From positions 10,613,648-10,677,647 of the forward strand of contig CM043968.1 in the NCBI GenBank assembly GCA_014529385.2: a stretch of 64,000 nucleotides of DNA, read 5' to 3'. The translations under genes were made by a program, and so were the position numbers. Positions 1 to 11,699 of this stretch are shown piece by piece. Numbering within the stretch: the stretch's first letter is position 1; every line of letters begins with the position of its first letter. This DNA is from Adiantum capillus-veneris. Lineage: Eukaryota; Streptophyta; Polypodiopsida; Polypodiales; Pteridaceae. The notes beneath the pieces are model-generated. The model ran no database searches and was not told the origin of the DNA. It saw only the letters and a program-made list of their open reading frames with translations.

Positions 1-163
1 TCTCTTTACTATGTCTAGGCTTTTTGACTCGTTCCTCTGGGATCTCCTCGATCATAACACCAAAGCTCCTAGTGATCACACACACCGGTATTGGCTCTGC
101 CATCCTTGCCTTTGTCACTTCAGCCTTCACATTGTCAAGATATTGTGTTAAAAAGTGCTTGTA
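1..163 (-). pseudogene. Open coding-like stretch cut by the window edge, unrecognised
   Basis: Read on the minus strand, this stretch is open for about 53 codons and runs off the left edge of the window. The peptide is hydrophilic, with many Lys and Glu and a central VCVITRSFG segment. It resembles linker regions of LTR-retrotransposon polyproteins (acidic/basic spacer before a protease or reverse transcriptase), but no catalytic motif is visible. The surroundings are repeat-derived, so a retroelement remnant is more likely than a host exon. The function is not established. Confidence 0.3.
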
Positions 164-414
164 TTTTCCATACGTGTAACAATTGAAATTTTGTCTCGTA
201 AAATAATTATGTCTCATTTTTTACCAAAAAAGTTTTGGTATATGTCTCTTCCAAGCATACCACTGGTATTGGCTTCATTATCTGCATTCTCAGTGACTCT
301 CTTGCTTGACTGGCTCAGGATTAGTCAATGCAATCAAGGATATGTCTTTCTCTTCCTTGAAGTGGTGTATCTTGATTTTGCAATTGTTCCATAAATGGCA
401 AAAAGAATTACAAT

Positions 415-1200
415 ATGTGCACTGGACACATTCATCACTTCGGATTTTCATTTCATGCAACAAACCTCTACTTTATTGAGGGTCTAGTCCCTGAGATCTT
501 AGATATCTATTTGGACAGTTCTTCAGTTTTTCGTGTTTAAGCTCCTTTCTTCTTGGCTCTGAATAGTTCTTCAGAATGCTTAATTTCAAACGAGCTAAAG
601 CTGAATAATGAATCTTTTGATGAAGATTCATAGGAGCTTGAGCTGGTTTTTCAATCCTTCTTCTCCTTGGAATATTGCTCCAATTTCAAAGCTCTCTAAA
701 CTGGATTGTCAAATTTCTTTGCCAGAGCTAGTACCTTCTGCTCTTGAAGCTTCTTGCTCTTCAACCCACTTAAAAACCAGGCTTGCATCCTCTTTTTAGA
801 TAGCGGCTCTATGTGCACTACACACATTCATCAGTTTGATGTTCTTTGGATTATCGTTTCATGCAATGGTCTGGTCTGTGAGATCTTAGATATCTATTTA
901 GACAGTTCTTCAATATTTCGTGTTTAAGCTCCTTTTTTCTTGGCTCTGGATAGTCTTCAGAATGCTTGATTTCAAACGAGCTAAAGCTGAATGATGAATC
1001 TTCTGAAGAAGATTCATTGGAGTTTGAGCTGGATCTACTTTTCAACCCTTCTTTTTCTTGGCCTATTGCTCCAATTTCAGAGCTCTGTGAACTGGATCAT
1101 CAAATCTCTTTGTTGGAGCTGGTACCTTCTGCTCTTGAACCTTGTTTCTCTTGAACCCGCTTAAAAACCAGGCTTGCAGCCTCTTTTTAGATAGCGGCTC
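415..1200. repeat. Tandem direct duplication of about 390 bp
   Basis: Two diverged copies lie head to tail, roughly 415-808 and 813-1200. Both contain the same ordered landmarks: a cacattcatca segment, gagatcttagatatctattt, a block reading tttcaaacgagctaaagctga, and an end block cttaaaaaccaggcttgca followed by ctctttttagatagcggctc. On the minus strand the right copy reads as a short Ser/Glu-rich open stretch (851-1045), while the left copy is interrupted. The unit is probably a decayed coding or UTR repeat. No known family was recognised. Confidence 0.7.
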
Positions 1201-1249
1201 ATATCATTACCTAGTGAACTCTTTGATCTTTCAAACCTATTCACTCTAC

Positions 1250-1320
1250 TATTGGGGTGAAGCAGGGATGCCCATTTTCTCCTGCTTTGTTTGGATTGTA
1301 TATAGATAAAAACCTATTCC
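1250..1320 (+). pseudogene. Short LINE reverse-transcriptase fragment
   Basis: The plus-strand frame reads GVKQGCPFSPALFGLYID. This is the highly conserved non-LTR retrotransposon reverse-transcriptase block that begins with G-V-x-Q-G and contains CPxSPxLF. The frame is lost a few codons later and nothing else of the domain is visible on either side. This is therefore a scrap of a 5'- and 3'-truncated LINE. It is distinct from the minus-strand LINE at 4960-6695, and may belong to the family whose C-terminus is seen at 51284-51718. Confidence 0.6.
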
Positions 1321-1610
1321 CACCAACCACAGAGTAGAAGACGATCAAATACACACAAAACTTGTAAAAACAAAGAAAGCAAAAGTTAGGACCAAAAAAA
1401 AAAAGTAAAACACAAATAAACCCTCACCAAACAAAATCAAAACCCACAATCAAAATATATTCCACACACCCACTCAACATACCCAACCCACCAACTCACA
1501 CACCCAAGAGTAAGTTATGATAGAATTCACAAGACCTTAGTTATTGATAGTAACAACTCTTGAGGGGATGCAAACAAAGTAAAGAGTGTAGCAACAAGAG
1601 AGGCAAGAAT
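1321..1610. other. A/C-rich stretch without recognisable features
   Basis: The sequence is A- and C-rich on the plus strand, with many acaca and ccaac runs. No coding potential or repeat structure was seen beyond the composition. Confidence 0.5.
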
Positions 1611-1613
1611 TAA

Positions 1614-1973
1614 GGCTGGATTCACAGTGTGCGGCGGAAGTTTCTCTTGTTTGCTACAAGCCAATCAGCTTACCCGCTTTTCCCTGCCCCGTTCACATAG
1701 GGCCATTGAAGTGATTGACGAGGCATCCACGTCAAGGAAGAAAATCGTTATTTCTCTTCCACCCTGCCCTGCAGCTCTTTCAACCCCCCCCCCGTGAGGA
1801 CTTCCACCCTAACAGGGTCTTCTCCAACCTATGGCGTTGTGCCACGCAAGCAGAGGGAGCCCAAATTACCTCCACCTTGTGTGAATGTTTGGCAGAAGTG
1901 TTGCACTCCCTGTGTTCCAACTGGAAGAGCTGAGAAGCTCCCTTTCTTCCACCTTTCGAGTTTAGACCGGGCC
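1614..1973. mobile_element. MITE, PIF/Harbinger (Tourist)-like, copy 1
   Basis: A 360-bp non-coding element is flanked by a 3-bp target duplication TAA (1611-1613 and 1974-1976). It begins GGCTGGATTCACA and ends with a degenerate inverted counterpart (ccgggcc). A better preserved relative lies at 20488-20861. The two share the terminal motif and internal landmarks (cggcggaa, ccccgttcacatagggc, tcttccaccctaacag, tgtgtgaat, ctttcttccacc). TWA target duplications and GG(C/G) termini are typical of PIF/Harbinger MITEs. No transposase is encoded, so movement would need an enzyme supplied in trans. Confidence 0.65.
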
Positions 1974-1995
1974 TAACATACACATACAACCTAGC

Positions 1996-2116
<121 letters not shown>

Positions 2117-2119
2117 CTG

Positions 2120-4085
2120 TTCTATCATAAGTAGTAAGACATAATTGAACTTTTTACTTTCAAAAGACAGTTGGCTTTAGAAAAGAGGAACTGATAAGTA
2201 CAAAAACAACTGAGCTTTAGAATTATCTTTGTACAATGTTTGTGAGAATGAAGCCTCATTCCAGTATACAAATAACAGAAGAACTTTCCTTGCAGTAGGT
2301 GTATCTGTAATCTGTGTGACAGACAACTTGCCAAAGCCAAAAAAAACTTTTCCAAGATAGGATAGAGTCCTTACCTGCATCCATCCAAACAAGACAACAA
2401 TTCAGTTAGCCTTGGATGTGTTTTACAGGTATCAATGGACTATACCAGTTGTTATCCATGTCCATCTCACAAACTATTTTTTAAAACTTTACAAGCTTTG
2501 GTCCAAAGTATTTATTTTATAACAAATATTTTCTCTTATTTCCCAAAGTTCCTTAGTAAAAGAGTATCATTTTGATTAGAAGGTCATCACTCCTGCTAAT
2601 CCAAGAGTCAGAATCCCCCTTTTTATTCGTTTTCACCAGTTTATGAAAGCTACATCAAAAAAAGTATTATTTATAGTTAATAAAACATATCTCAAACTCT
2701 TTTGAACTTGCTACTAGGTTAGATACCTATCATAGTGAATGGTCCCCAAATCATCCCTCACTTTGTACATCGTTTACCATATACTGCACTTAAGCCATCC
2801 AAGTATCAAGGGGCATCTGCGAAAAACCAAGCCTTATTCCGAATCTATGAAGTTTTCCACGGAAAAAGGACATTATGTTTTAAAGTACTAGCATCACGGC
2901 AATAACCAAAGCTATAACTGGAGTAACAACTGGCTTAGTGAATGAAAAAACAATATTGTTCATCCTAACCATACCAAAGTATAGGCCAAAAATTGCCATA
3001 GTGTGCACTCGGGTACCATGCTGCAATATCATATATACTCACTGTCCAACAGGGACCATTAGGTTTTAGAGCGAAAACTATATGCAGACCCATAATATCA
3101 AAAACTAGCATCATTTACAAAAATGCTCCTTTCCTCTTTTCTATTTTATAGAACCTGCAACGAAATATGTCTAGGCCAAGAATTGCCATAGTGTGCACTC
3201 GGGTACCATACCCTAATGATGTGTGTGAAAAAATCAGAATACAGTAGGACATAAAAACATCATCATCCGCCCAATCCAACCAGTGCGCAGTAAACACCTT
3301 TTAAATCATGTAAGTATCCATAGCCCTCCAATAATCGGGCTTCTCAAAGAGAAGCGACAGTGATAGGTAAACCGAGCAGTATTCTGATGCTTTCCAAGCT
3401 ACCAAGGTAAGTTCGGCATTCAGTCAACAGAGTAATGCCTGTTTTAGTACAGCAGTAGTAAAAGAGTTTCCGTAAGCCAATGTAAATGTAGAGTGGCTAT
3501 CAAAAAAACCAGAGATTATGAATGGCAACTTTCTGTATTACACACCCCCTTATTTTACCAGTAACCATAGAGTAAAACAGTAACCCAAAAAACCTAGTGG
3601 AAGGAAAAAACATGTTGCAATACCATATATACTCATAGTCCAACAAGGACCATCACCACGTTCAGAGCGAAAACTATATGCAGACCAAAATATCAAAAAC
3701 TAGCATCATTACAGAAATGCCCCCTTTCCTCTTTTCTATTTATAAAACCTACACCGAAATATGTCTAGGTAGAGTGGCCAACCTGAGTTACTGTTGTAGC
3801 GAGCTCCATACTTTAGTGTAAAAAAGAAACACGATCTTAGCAGAACACCAAACAATGCTAAGTGAGGGGCAGAGGTGCACCCTCACCTCTTTATATGGAG
3901 GAGGGCATGGGCCGTCAGTCCTTTGTGATGAGCAGAATCGGTATGAGTGGAGCGACTCTTTCTCAGAGACAGCGAGGCCGCCCATGCTGCAGCGGAGGTA
4001 ACCCTAGCGCCTTCACGGCCACCTATGTAGCAGGGGAGGTAACCTTAGAGCCTTCACGGCCGGTATTTCCATAGGGTGATAAACA
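2120..4085. repeat. Non-coding region with internal direct duplications
   Basis: No gene was found here. A block of about 155 bp occurs twice, at roughly 3019-3175 and 3611-3769; both copies share gagcgaaaactatatgcaga, caaaaactagcatcat and gaaatatgtctagg. A shorter 36-bp block ending in gtgtgcactcgggtaccat occurs at 2984-3019 and 3174-3209. Near 3995-4065 a segment of roughly 36-40 bp, with landmarks aggtaacc and gccttcacggcc, is also repeated in tandem. The pattern suggests local duplication in a mobile-element UTR or in intergenic DNA. Short ORFs in this stretch have no recognisable similarity. Confidence 0.6.
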
Positions 4086-4202
4086 ACTCAAAAGACAAAC
4101 ATGTGTTTCCAATGTAATGCACAGGCCACGTCCCATGCTGTGGTTTTTAATAAAGTGAGGCCTTTTAAATGTCATAATAAGCTAGGGGCTTTTTTAGTAA
4201 TG

Positions 4203-4319
<117 letters not shown>

Positions 4320-4396
4320 CATCTTCAACGAGCCTGCATTGTTTAATTTTTTTAAATATAGTGGGCAAGCATATTGTACATCCTAGGAAGTGTAGC

Positions 4397-4516
<120 letters not shown>

Positions 4517-4519
4517 ATG

Positions 4520-4958
4520 TCACCGCTGCATGCGAGACAAAAACAACTCGAGTTGGCGCCCCATTTTCTTTCACGAAAGAATCTCATTCAGATTCTTATA
4601 AATTGCCTTTTCAAAATTAAACAAACATTATTACTTACTTGGATTTCATTCAGATTTTTATAAATTGCCTTTTTAATTACACAAATATTATTACTTACTT
4701 GGCTTTCCTAATGGCTTCAAAATATATATATTTACTACCTATATAGTGCAAGGACGCACTCTAAAGAGAAAAAAATACTAAAAGTAAAATAAGCAAAAGA
4801 AAAACACATATGTATTAATGTGCTCTCTTTATATGGACCCAAAAGTCTTTTGACTTTCCATTTGCATGGGTTTTTTCATTTCCTTTACTCACCCTTCAGT
4901 TATGCACTTAAGATGTTTTTTCGAGATTCACGGGGTATCCCTGCTTAATAGACCTTTT
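4520..4958. other. AT-rich stretch, nothing recognised
   Basis: The sequence is AT-rich with a short imperfect duplication (ttcagattyttataaattgcctttt near 4588 and 4648). No gene was seen. Confidence 0.5.
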
Positions 4959-4959
4959 G

Positions 4960-6695
4960 ACCTCAAAAGAGCCCACAATTTTGTCATTAAACAGGAGCTC
5001 TGACTCGCTGCTAGCTCCCTGTGTGTGAATGAAGCGACATAGGCGAGGCCCAAAGCCCATAGCTTCCATGCCATCTTCTATAAATGACCATGTTATTCTA
5101 TCATAAGCCTTGTCAAGGTCAAGCTGCAGCAGAATGCACTCTTGCTTGGTGGAGGCTATTTGATGCCCACCATTGCTGCCAAGACATTATCATAAATGGA
5201 TTTTCCTTTAATGAACCCGTGTTGATGGGGAGAGATGATCTTGTTTAGTAGGGAGGCTAGTCTGAGGGCGGTCGCCTTGGCAATAATTTGTAAGCTACTT
5301 ACTTCATAGTAATGGGCCCAAATGGTTTAGCTGAGAGCAACATACATGTTTGGGAATGGGTTTTATAAGCCCTCTCTTCACACTTGTATCTAACGACCAC
5401 TTGGTAATGGCTTGGTTAGCCAACCGCATGGTTGGGACCTTGAGATTGTCCCAAAATTCTCTGAAGAATTCAGTTGTCATCCCCCCAGTCCAATCGGGGC
5501 ACTTTTCCTTGCCAAGAGCTTGCAATTCTAGTGAACATTTGTCTTTTGAGAATGCCACTTCCAAGCGATTGGCTTCTGATTGGGGAACCTTCTTCTCGAC
5601 ACTCTCAAGCAAAGTCGCTCTAGCTTCATCCACTTCCTGGGACACGGTCTCTGGCTCGCCAATAACCTGGTTTAGATAGTTCAACATTAGACCATCCATC
5701 TCATCTTGGTTCTGAACTGCATTCCCCTTCTCATCATAGAGCGAGTGGACGCAGCCCCGGCTCTTCTTGATTATCAAAGCCCTAAAAAAATGTGCTTGAT
5801 TAAAGGCTTCCAATTGTAGGAAGGTATCCCTGAAGAGCAATCTCGCCTTCTTTATTTCCTCAAGTTGTTCATTAACGAGGTTAGAGTTTAGCTTCAAGCC
5901 ACTGCTTGTGTTCATCCTCACTAGCTAGCCCAGCAATCTTTCTTGAGGTTAATCGAGCCACCTCCATCGTGAGATGCTTGAGGTGCACCTCACTGGCTTT
6001 TTTAATCCAAGGGCTTGAGCTTTTGATTGCTTTTTGAATACTTCAAGCGGATAGATCTCAAGCATTAGGTTTATTGACATCCACATCTTTCTTGAGCTTA
6101 CCCAATGCTTTCTTGGTGAGGCTTCAAAGCTTTTTCTCCCCTTTCAGAGATCACCTTCATCTCTAGCATTGATGAGATCCAGTCAGCCCAGTGAGAGCAA
6201 TAACATCTGTCAAGCGTGGAGGCGGTACGGACATACTAGAGACTTGTGTAGGTGACCAGACATGCGATTCCAAGGGCCCACCTTCCACAAATCAACCATA
6301 GCCCACTTCTCAAACAAGCTCAGTCATTTAGATTTTTCAGTGCCAATCAACATACTCTGGCATACTGGCGGAACCTATTATGTCCTTGCTCTTCTCTGCC
6401 ATATCCATATTGAAATCCCCAACTATCAACCACTCCCCTTCTATAGGAGTATCCCTAAGATGCATCCACAATTTAGCTCTATCCTTTGCATTTTGCAAGG
6501 GACACACACATTTACTATGGTGAGGGGCTGATCTTCCCACCTGATTCTAACTCCAAGGACTCTATCGGAGGGGTGGTTCAGAACCATCTTTGGCTCCACT
6601 TCTCTATCTACAATAAGTAGAACACCATTGAATGTGTCACTTCCTTCTCCATGAAATACAAGGTTTGTTTTTAAAGCTTGTTTTCTCTTGCTCCA
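4960..6695 (-). pseudogene. L1-type LINE fragment: endonuclease and reverse transcriptase remnants
   Basis: Read on the minus strand from 6695 downward, the order is typical of an L1-like ORF2. First comes an apurinic-type endonuclease, with a conceptual stretch near 6695-6545 and VGDFNMDM around 6440. Then comes a linker of about 205 residues (5304-5921) with the pre-RT residues KARLLFRD and GCPDWTGG-like text. Last is the start of the RT palm with QLDLDKAYDRITWSFIEDG and GFIKGKSIYDN near 5050-5215. At least one frameshift splits the palm, and the C-terminal half including the YxDD box is missing. The 5' side is cut by the LTR of Ty3 element A at 6696. The element is inactive. Confidence 0.75.
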
Positions 6696-7890
6696 TATAA
6701 CATTTAATGGTCTTGTAACTTGTGTGTAGTGGAAAATAACATAGACATAGTGAGCATTTCATTAGAATAGATTCCTAATGAGCATAGCAAGAGTGCTTGG
6801 ATGGAGAAAGCAACAAAGGCATAACACCTAGTTAGATAGGCATGAACAATACTTCAAAAAGAGAGAGAAATTAAGCTATTAACAACAGTTGAGGACCGGA
6901 TTTACATGGAGGCGGTCACCCCTCCAAAAGGCTTTGTATTATAGGTTTCCCCCATCAAGGGAGACATTTTACAGTACAATACTTTGTGTTTCTTCAATAA
7001 CTTGCTGGTGCATTGAAGATGGAAGCTTTAAGCACCAAGCTCACACTTATAAAACACAACATCAATTCCCTCACGTTCTCAGACCCAAGACCTCACACAC
7101 CTTCGAAGATGGTGAGAGCTAGCGGGGTATGAGAGTAGGTTGAGAGGAAGGAGTATTCTTACGAGAAAGAAGTATGTCTCCTCACATGATTACTCATAAT
7201 AGCTTAGCATAGCATAGTTATTAGCATGGTAGAGGAGATGAGCATGCATTGGAGCTTGGCTCTTGGTTGGGTTTGCATCACAAAGCCAAGAGTTGTTGGT
7301 GTAGGCCTCCCTTCTCACAAGCTTGGAGTAGATGATGAGCTTTCCATTAAAGCTTGAGAAGGAGAGAGAGTCTTCTTTTCTGCACACATGAGCTTGTGTG
7401 AGTGTGTAAGTGATAATGCCTTGCAAAAATCAGCCCCCTCTCTCTCTTGGCCGACCCCTCTTGCTAATTGCACCTGTTGGCATCCCATTGGCCCCTGTAA
7501 AGCTTAGCCAATGACAATTAAGAAGCATAAGTGATAGCCTTGTAACATGTGTCCCCATTTCCCTTTTGTGAGATCTTTAGGTATCTAAATAATTCAATAA
7601 ATCTCTCATTGGACCCCTTAGTCTTCTGACCCCGAAAGGAATCAAGCAAGCCATTGGGTTGTTGAATGCTCATTGGAGCCCTTGGGAGCCTGATAGTCTT
7701 CTAGAGAGCTTAATTTCTATTGGTTCTTTTATCAAGTGTTTTTAAATGAATTAAACTAGATGTACTCTAGCCTAATTCTCATTGGTCCACCTCTATGGCC
7801 ATCCAAAAGGATTTGAATGCACCTTGGGGGCAATTGGCCTAGGGAGCTGACATGTGTCCCCTATTCCCTTTGTGTAAAGGGAGCTTGCTA

Positions 7891-7979
<89 letters not shown>

Positions 7980-8297
7980 TCTCATCCCCTACTAAAAGGG
8001 CTCGCCCCCTCCAAGATAGGGATTGGGAAGACTTTTGAGTCTTTCCAAAAGCATCCAATTTAGCTAGAGTTTGACCATTGAACATAACCCTTGAATTTTG
8101 GAACCTTAGCATTTTGGAAGTCTTAATGGGGAACCTTAGGGTCTTTGAAGCCCATTGTTGCACATTGCTCTTTTGCAGATGGCCCCCCCTTTGGATCCAT
8201 ATTTTCCCTTTTGGATCCCTACTGTGACCGGTCTGCCAGCATAACCAATATTCTATCCCTTGGTACTTCCCCATATTAAATGATCAGCTTAACATGA
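6696..8297 (-). repeat. Left (3') LTR of element A
   Basis: It starts TATAACATTTAATGG, where the intact family end seen in the solo copy at 48202-49800 is TGTAACATTTAATGG, so the terminal TG is mutated. It runs through a (GT)n tract to the segment attaaatgatcag and then breaks off at about 8297. Comparison with the right LTR and with element B shows that the last part of the LTR and the adjoining polypurine tract were deleted. Confidence 0.75.
7893..7978. repeat. (GT)n microsatellite inside the element A LTR
   Basis: About 86 bp of GT. The same position in the partner LTR has only about 22 bp (14111-14132), and the inverted solo LTR has about 28 bp of CA (48580-48607). Confidence 0.97.
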
Positions 8298-8439
8298 AGC
8301 TTAATCCTAAGCATGCATACTTCTTAACATTTGTGCACAATAAAGAAAAAGAGAGTCTTATAAGACAAAAACTTTGTTCATTCTAAAAAATTTTACATTT
8401 GCTTACTCTAGGGAAGCATTGTAAGCATTGACAAGGTTT

Positions 8440-8660
8440 AGGTTATCCTTTAATTGTATACCTTGTCTTTATGTCGGAGAATGGACTCGGGTTGCAGCAC
8501 CTCTTCTTGGTCCTCAATCTCTGGTGGGTCTTCAATAGTTGGTTCTTGAGGTGGCTCTCCTTTGTAAGGCTTTAATAGGCTCACATGGAAAGCGTTGTGT
8601 ATGAGCCAATGACTGGGCAACTTGAGTTAATAGGCCATCTCATTGATTGGTCTAAGAATA
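8440..8660 (-). pseudogene. Element A integrase C-terminus with chromodomain core deleted
   Basis: The minus strand reads the chromovirus integrase tail (HWLIHN, then HVSLLKPYKGEPP, then VLQPESILRHKDKV). It then jumps directly to the end of the reading frame. In element B (23387-23722) the matching place encodes a chromodomain core with KIIRRYLIKF and DARWM. About 80 bp holding this core is absent here, between positions about 8455 and 8475. Confidence 0.65.
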
Positions 8661-9830
8661 TGGAAGGGACCATAGTACCTTTTTGCTAATTTAGCATAGT
8701 ACTTTTGGTGTCCCTTAGGATTCTTGCCCGTCGTGTGCCTTAGTCGAGCCTTGGGAAATTTAAGCAAGACCCAATCATTTTCTTTAAAGGCTTGGGCTCT
8801 TCTGTGCTTATCAGCAGCATCCTTTTGCCTTTGCTGTGAGATAGAAATAGCATCCTTAATCTTTTGGAAAGATGCTTGTAGGTCTCGGCTATACTCATCT
8901 GCAGCGAAGATCTTCCCGTGTACCTTAAGTAGCAAGGAACTTTTGGATCTTCCCTTAATTACCTCGAAAGGTGCTTTTCCCGTGAATGTATGTACAGTAT
9001 TATTGTAGGCATACTCCACTAAGGGTAAGTACTTCTCCCATTGGGACCTTTGATCTACTTCCGTTACGTACGCCTTTAGTAGATCAAGAATTGTTAGGTT
9101 AGCTATTTCAGTTTGGCCATCCGTTTGCGGGTGATAGGCCTAAGAGAAGTTTAGCCTTGTCCCTAAATTTTCAAGGAGACCCTTCTAGATATTATTGGTC
9201 ATTCTAGGATGTCTATCCGACACTATAGACATTGGCAAGCCATGGTACTTGAAGATTTGTGATATGAAGAGGATTGCCATTTGATGGGTTTGATAGTCTT
9301 TTTGACAGGTATAAAATGAGCTTGTTTGCTGAACTTGTCTACTATCGTCCATATTCCCGTAATCCCATGGATAGACTTATGCAATCCAAAGATCCATGGA
9401 TATGCTCTCCCATGGTGAATTAGGGATTGGCAAAGATTGAAGCAATCCAGGTTGCTTCCCTCTATCAAACTTCGTCTTTTGGCACACCACACATTTAGAA
9501 ACATACTCTTGTATGTTTGCTTTCATGGCAGGCCAATAGAAATATGTTTCTATCCCTTTTAGGATAGACTGAATCCCTCTATGCGCCACATACGGAGAAA
9601 CATCATATTCATACATTACTTTCTCATGTAGTGAGTTAGTAACACATAGTCTATTGCCATAGAGAAGATAACCATCTTGCAGAGTAAATGGTTCCTCTTT
9701 CTTTCCTAGTGCAAGGGTTGAAATCACATCTCTAAAATTGTAATCAATAACATACTCATCTATCATAAAAGATAGATCATTGTGAGTTGCTATGGAAACC
9801 GCATTTACTCTCAGCCGTCTTGAGAGTGCA
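8627..9830 (-). pseudogene. Element A integrase remnant
   Basis: On the minus strand, a zinc-binding segment with KCVVCQKTKFDRGKQP (near 9510) is followed by core-domain text with WTIVDKFSKQAHFIP. The C-terminal part is at 8627-9019 with YAYNNTVHTFTGKAPF and KENDWVLLKFPKARLR. At least three frames are needed to read it. Integrase would insert the retroelement DNA copy into chromatin; this copy cannot be functional. Confidence 0.8.
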
Positions 9831-11363
9831 TCGGCTACTTGATTATGCTTGCCAGCAATGTGAGCAATATGAAAATGAAATTGCAAAAGGAAAATTGCCC
9901 GTCTCATTTGGTTGTCGGAGAGCTTGGCCTGCATCATGAAGTACTTAAGGCTTTGGTGATCCGTCCGTTGAATGAAAGGAGTCCCCAATAAATAGTTCTT
10001 CCACGAGTCTAAGGCATGTAGAACCCAAGGACTTCTTTTTCATATATGCCTAGGCTTGCTCAACAGGGTCGAGCCTTCGACTTTCATAGGCTATGACGTG
10101 CCCTTCTTGGAGGAAAACAACTCCAAGGCAATCACCACAAGTGTCACATTGGACCTCAAATGGCTTTGAGAGATCCGGCAGTGTAAGCACAGGTTGAGAG
10201 ATAAGCTTCTCGAAAGCATTGTTCTCCTTGGCAGACCATGTGTACCTAACGTTTTTATTTGTTAGGTTATGTAATGGTCCCGCGATTTGTGAGAATTTTT
10301 CTATGAAGCGTCTATAGTATGCACACATACCTATAAAGCTTCTTAGTTCATGTAGATTCCTTGGATTAGGCCATCCTTTTATTACCTCTAGCTTCGATGG
10401 ATCCGTTTGGATACCATCTTGAGAGATAATGGGACCTAAATAGTGAATCTCTTGTAACAAAAACTCACCTTTCTTTCAATTAATAATAAGTTTATTCTCC
10501 CATAAGACTTGAAATATTACCTAGAGTTGTTGCTTCTGTTCGTCTAGTGAATCAGAGTAGATGATTATATCATCAAAGAACACTCCAGTAAACGTTCGGT
10601 GAGGCCTGAATAGCTTCTCCATCAAGAGGTTAAATGTGGGTGGTGCATTGGTCAAGCCAAAAGGCATGACAATGTATTCGTAAAGACCAAACGTAGGGCG
10701 AAATGCGGTCTTTACAATGTCTTGGTCAACTATCCTTATTTGATGGTAGCCACTTTTTAGGTCAATCCTACTGAAGTAGGTCGACCCTTGTAGCTTATCA
10801 AATAGGTCTTCTACCTGTGGAACGGGAAACCTATTCTTGATAGTGATCCTATTTAGTGCTCTATAGTTGACACACATACAATATGTGTCGTCTTTCTTTT
10901 GCACTAATAACATGGGTGAGCAAAATGGAGATGAGCTAGGCCTAACTATGCTCTTCTCAAATAACGTATGCACTTGCCACATAATTTCCTCTTGTTGAGC
11001 TTGAGAAATGCTATAAGGAGGTTTATTAGGCTGTGAACTTCGTGGAAGAAGTTCAATTGCATGGTCATCATTGCCTCGTTTAGGAGGTAGTTCACAAGGA
11101 ATGTCGTCAATAAAAACATCTTGAAATCCCTTGAGGAAATTGGATAACTCTAATTCCTTGTGATTGTTTATATTTTCTTTTGCTAAAGCATTAACTTCAT
11201 TTTGAGAATCTTTAACAAATATCATGCCCCTTATTGACTTATTGAAAGCTTGCGTATGTACAATGGGTATGGTGTTACCCAACTCCTTAGCATCTATGTA
11301 CACATCCTTTTCCCTGAACCTAACGTAGATTTGCCTTTCGAGGAATTTAACATTGGCAGCCAT
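9830..11363 (-). pseudogene. Element A reverse transcriptase and RNase H
   Basis: The segment 10521-11363 encodes the Ty3-type RT, with the VNYRALNRITIKNRFPVP and GYHQIRI blocks, the FGLYEYIVMPFGLTNAP block and the catalytic FFDDIIIYS. The segment 10050-10460 continues with the thumb and connection (GMCAYYRRFI) and the first RNase H Asp (VQCDTCGD). Part of the ORF at 9377-9988 has the RNase H end (HIAGKHNQVADALSRR). Stop codons or frameshifts separate the pieces near 10465-10520 and 9990-10050. The sequence is closely similar throughout to element B at 24879-25964. Confidence 0.88.
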
Positions 11364-11389
11364 GCGATCAAACCATGGTGCCCTTAGGA

Positions 11390-11698
11390 TTACATCTTTG
11401 TGCTTGAGAGGAGAGATAAAGAGTCCTCTTTGTCCACATAGCTTCGGACATAGAGCCTCAATTTTCCAATTAAGGGAGTGACTGAAGCTTCTTGCCCCTT
11501 GAAAGCACCATCGGCGGGTAGGACATCTCCCATCTCATAGGCTTGGATGCCTAGCTTGGTGGCCAACTCTGTGGATATGAAATTGTGAGTAGAACCAGGT
11601 TCAAAGAGAATAAAAGCATCATGTTCTCTTACCTTTTCCCAAGCATGGCATAGAGGAGATCCTTTGTGGTGAACATCCTCTTCTTGGATTTTGACCAA
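11390..11698 (-). pseudogene. Element A protease (retropepsin) with altered active site
   Basis: The aspartic protease core reads LFEPGSTHNFIS. The matching position in element B reads LFDPGSTHNFIS, so the single catalytic Asp has become Glu (GAA) here. A retropepsin works as a dimer with one Asp from each subunit, so this copy should be inactive whatever the state of its frame. The Cys-His zinc knuckle of Gag (CFKCGEQGHAYRACP) lies just upstream in the same frame, at about 11735-11785. Confidence 0.8.
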
Positions 11699-11699
11699 G

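Noticed and set aside
11560-11620. Asp-Pro-Gly-type protease active site as a novel variant
   Set aside because: DPGST/DPGAT forms are common in plant Ty3 elements; the Glu in element A is best explained by decay.
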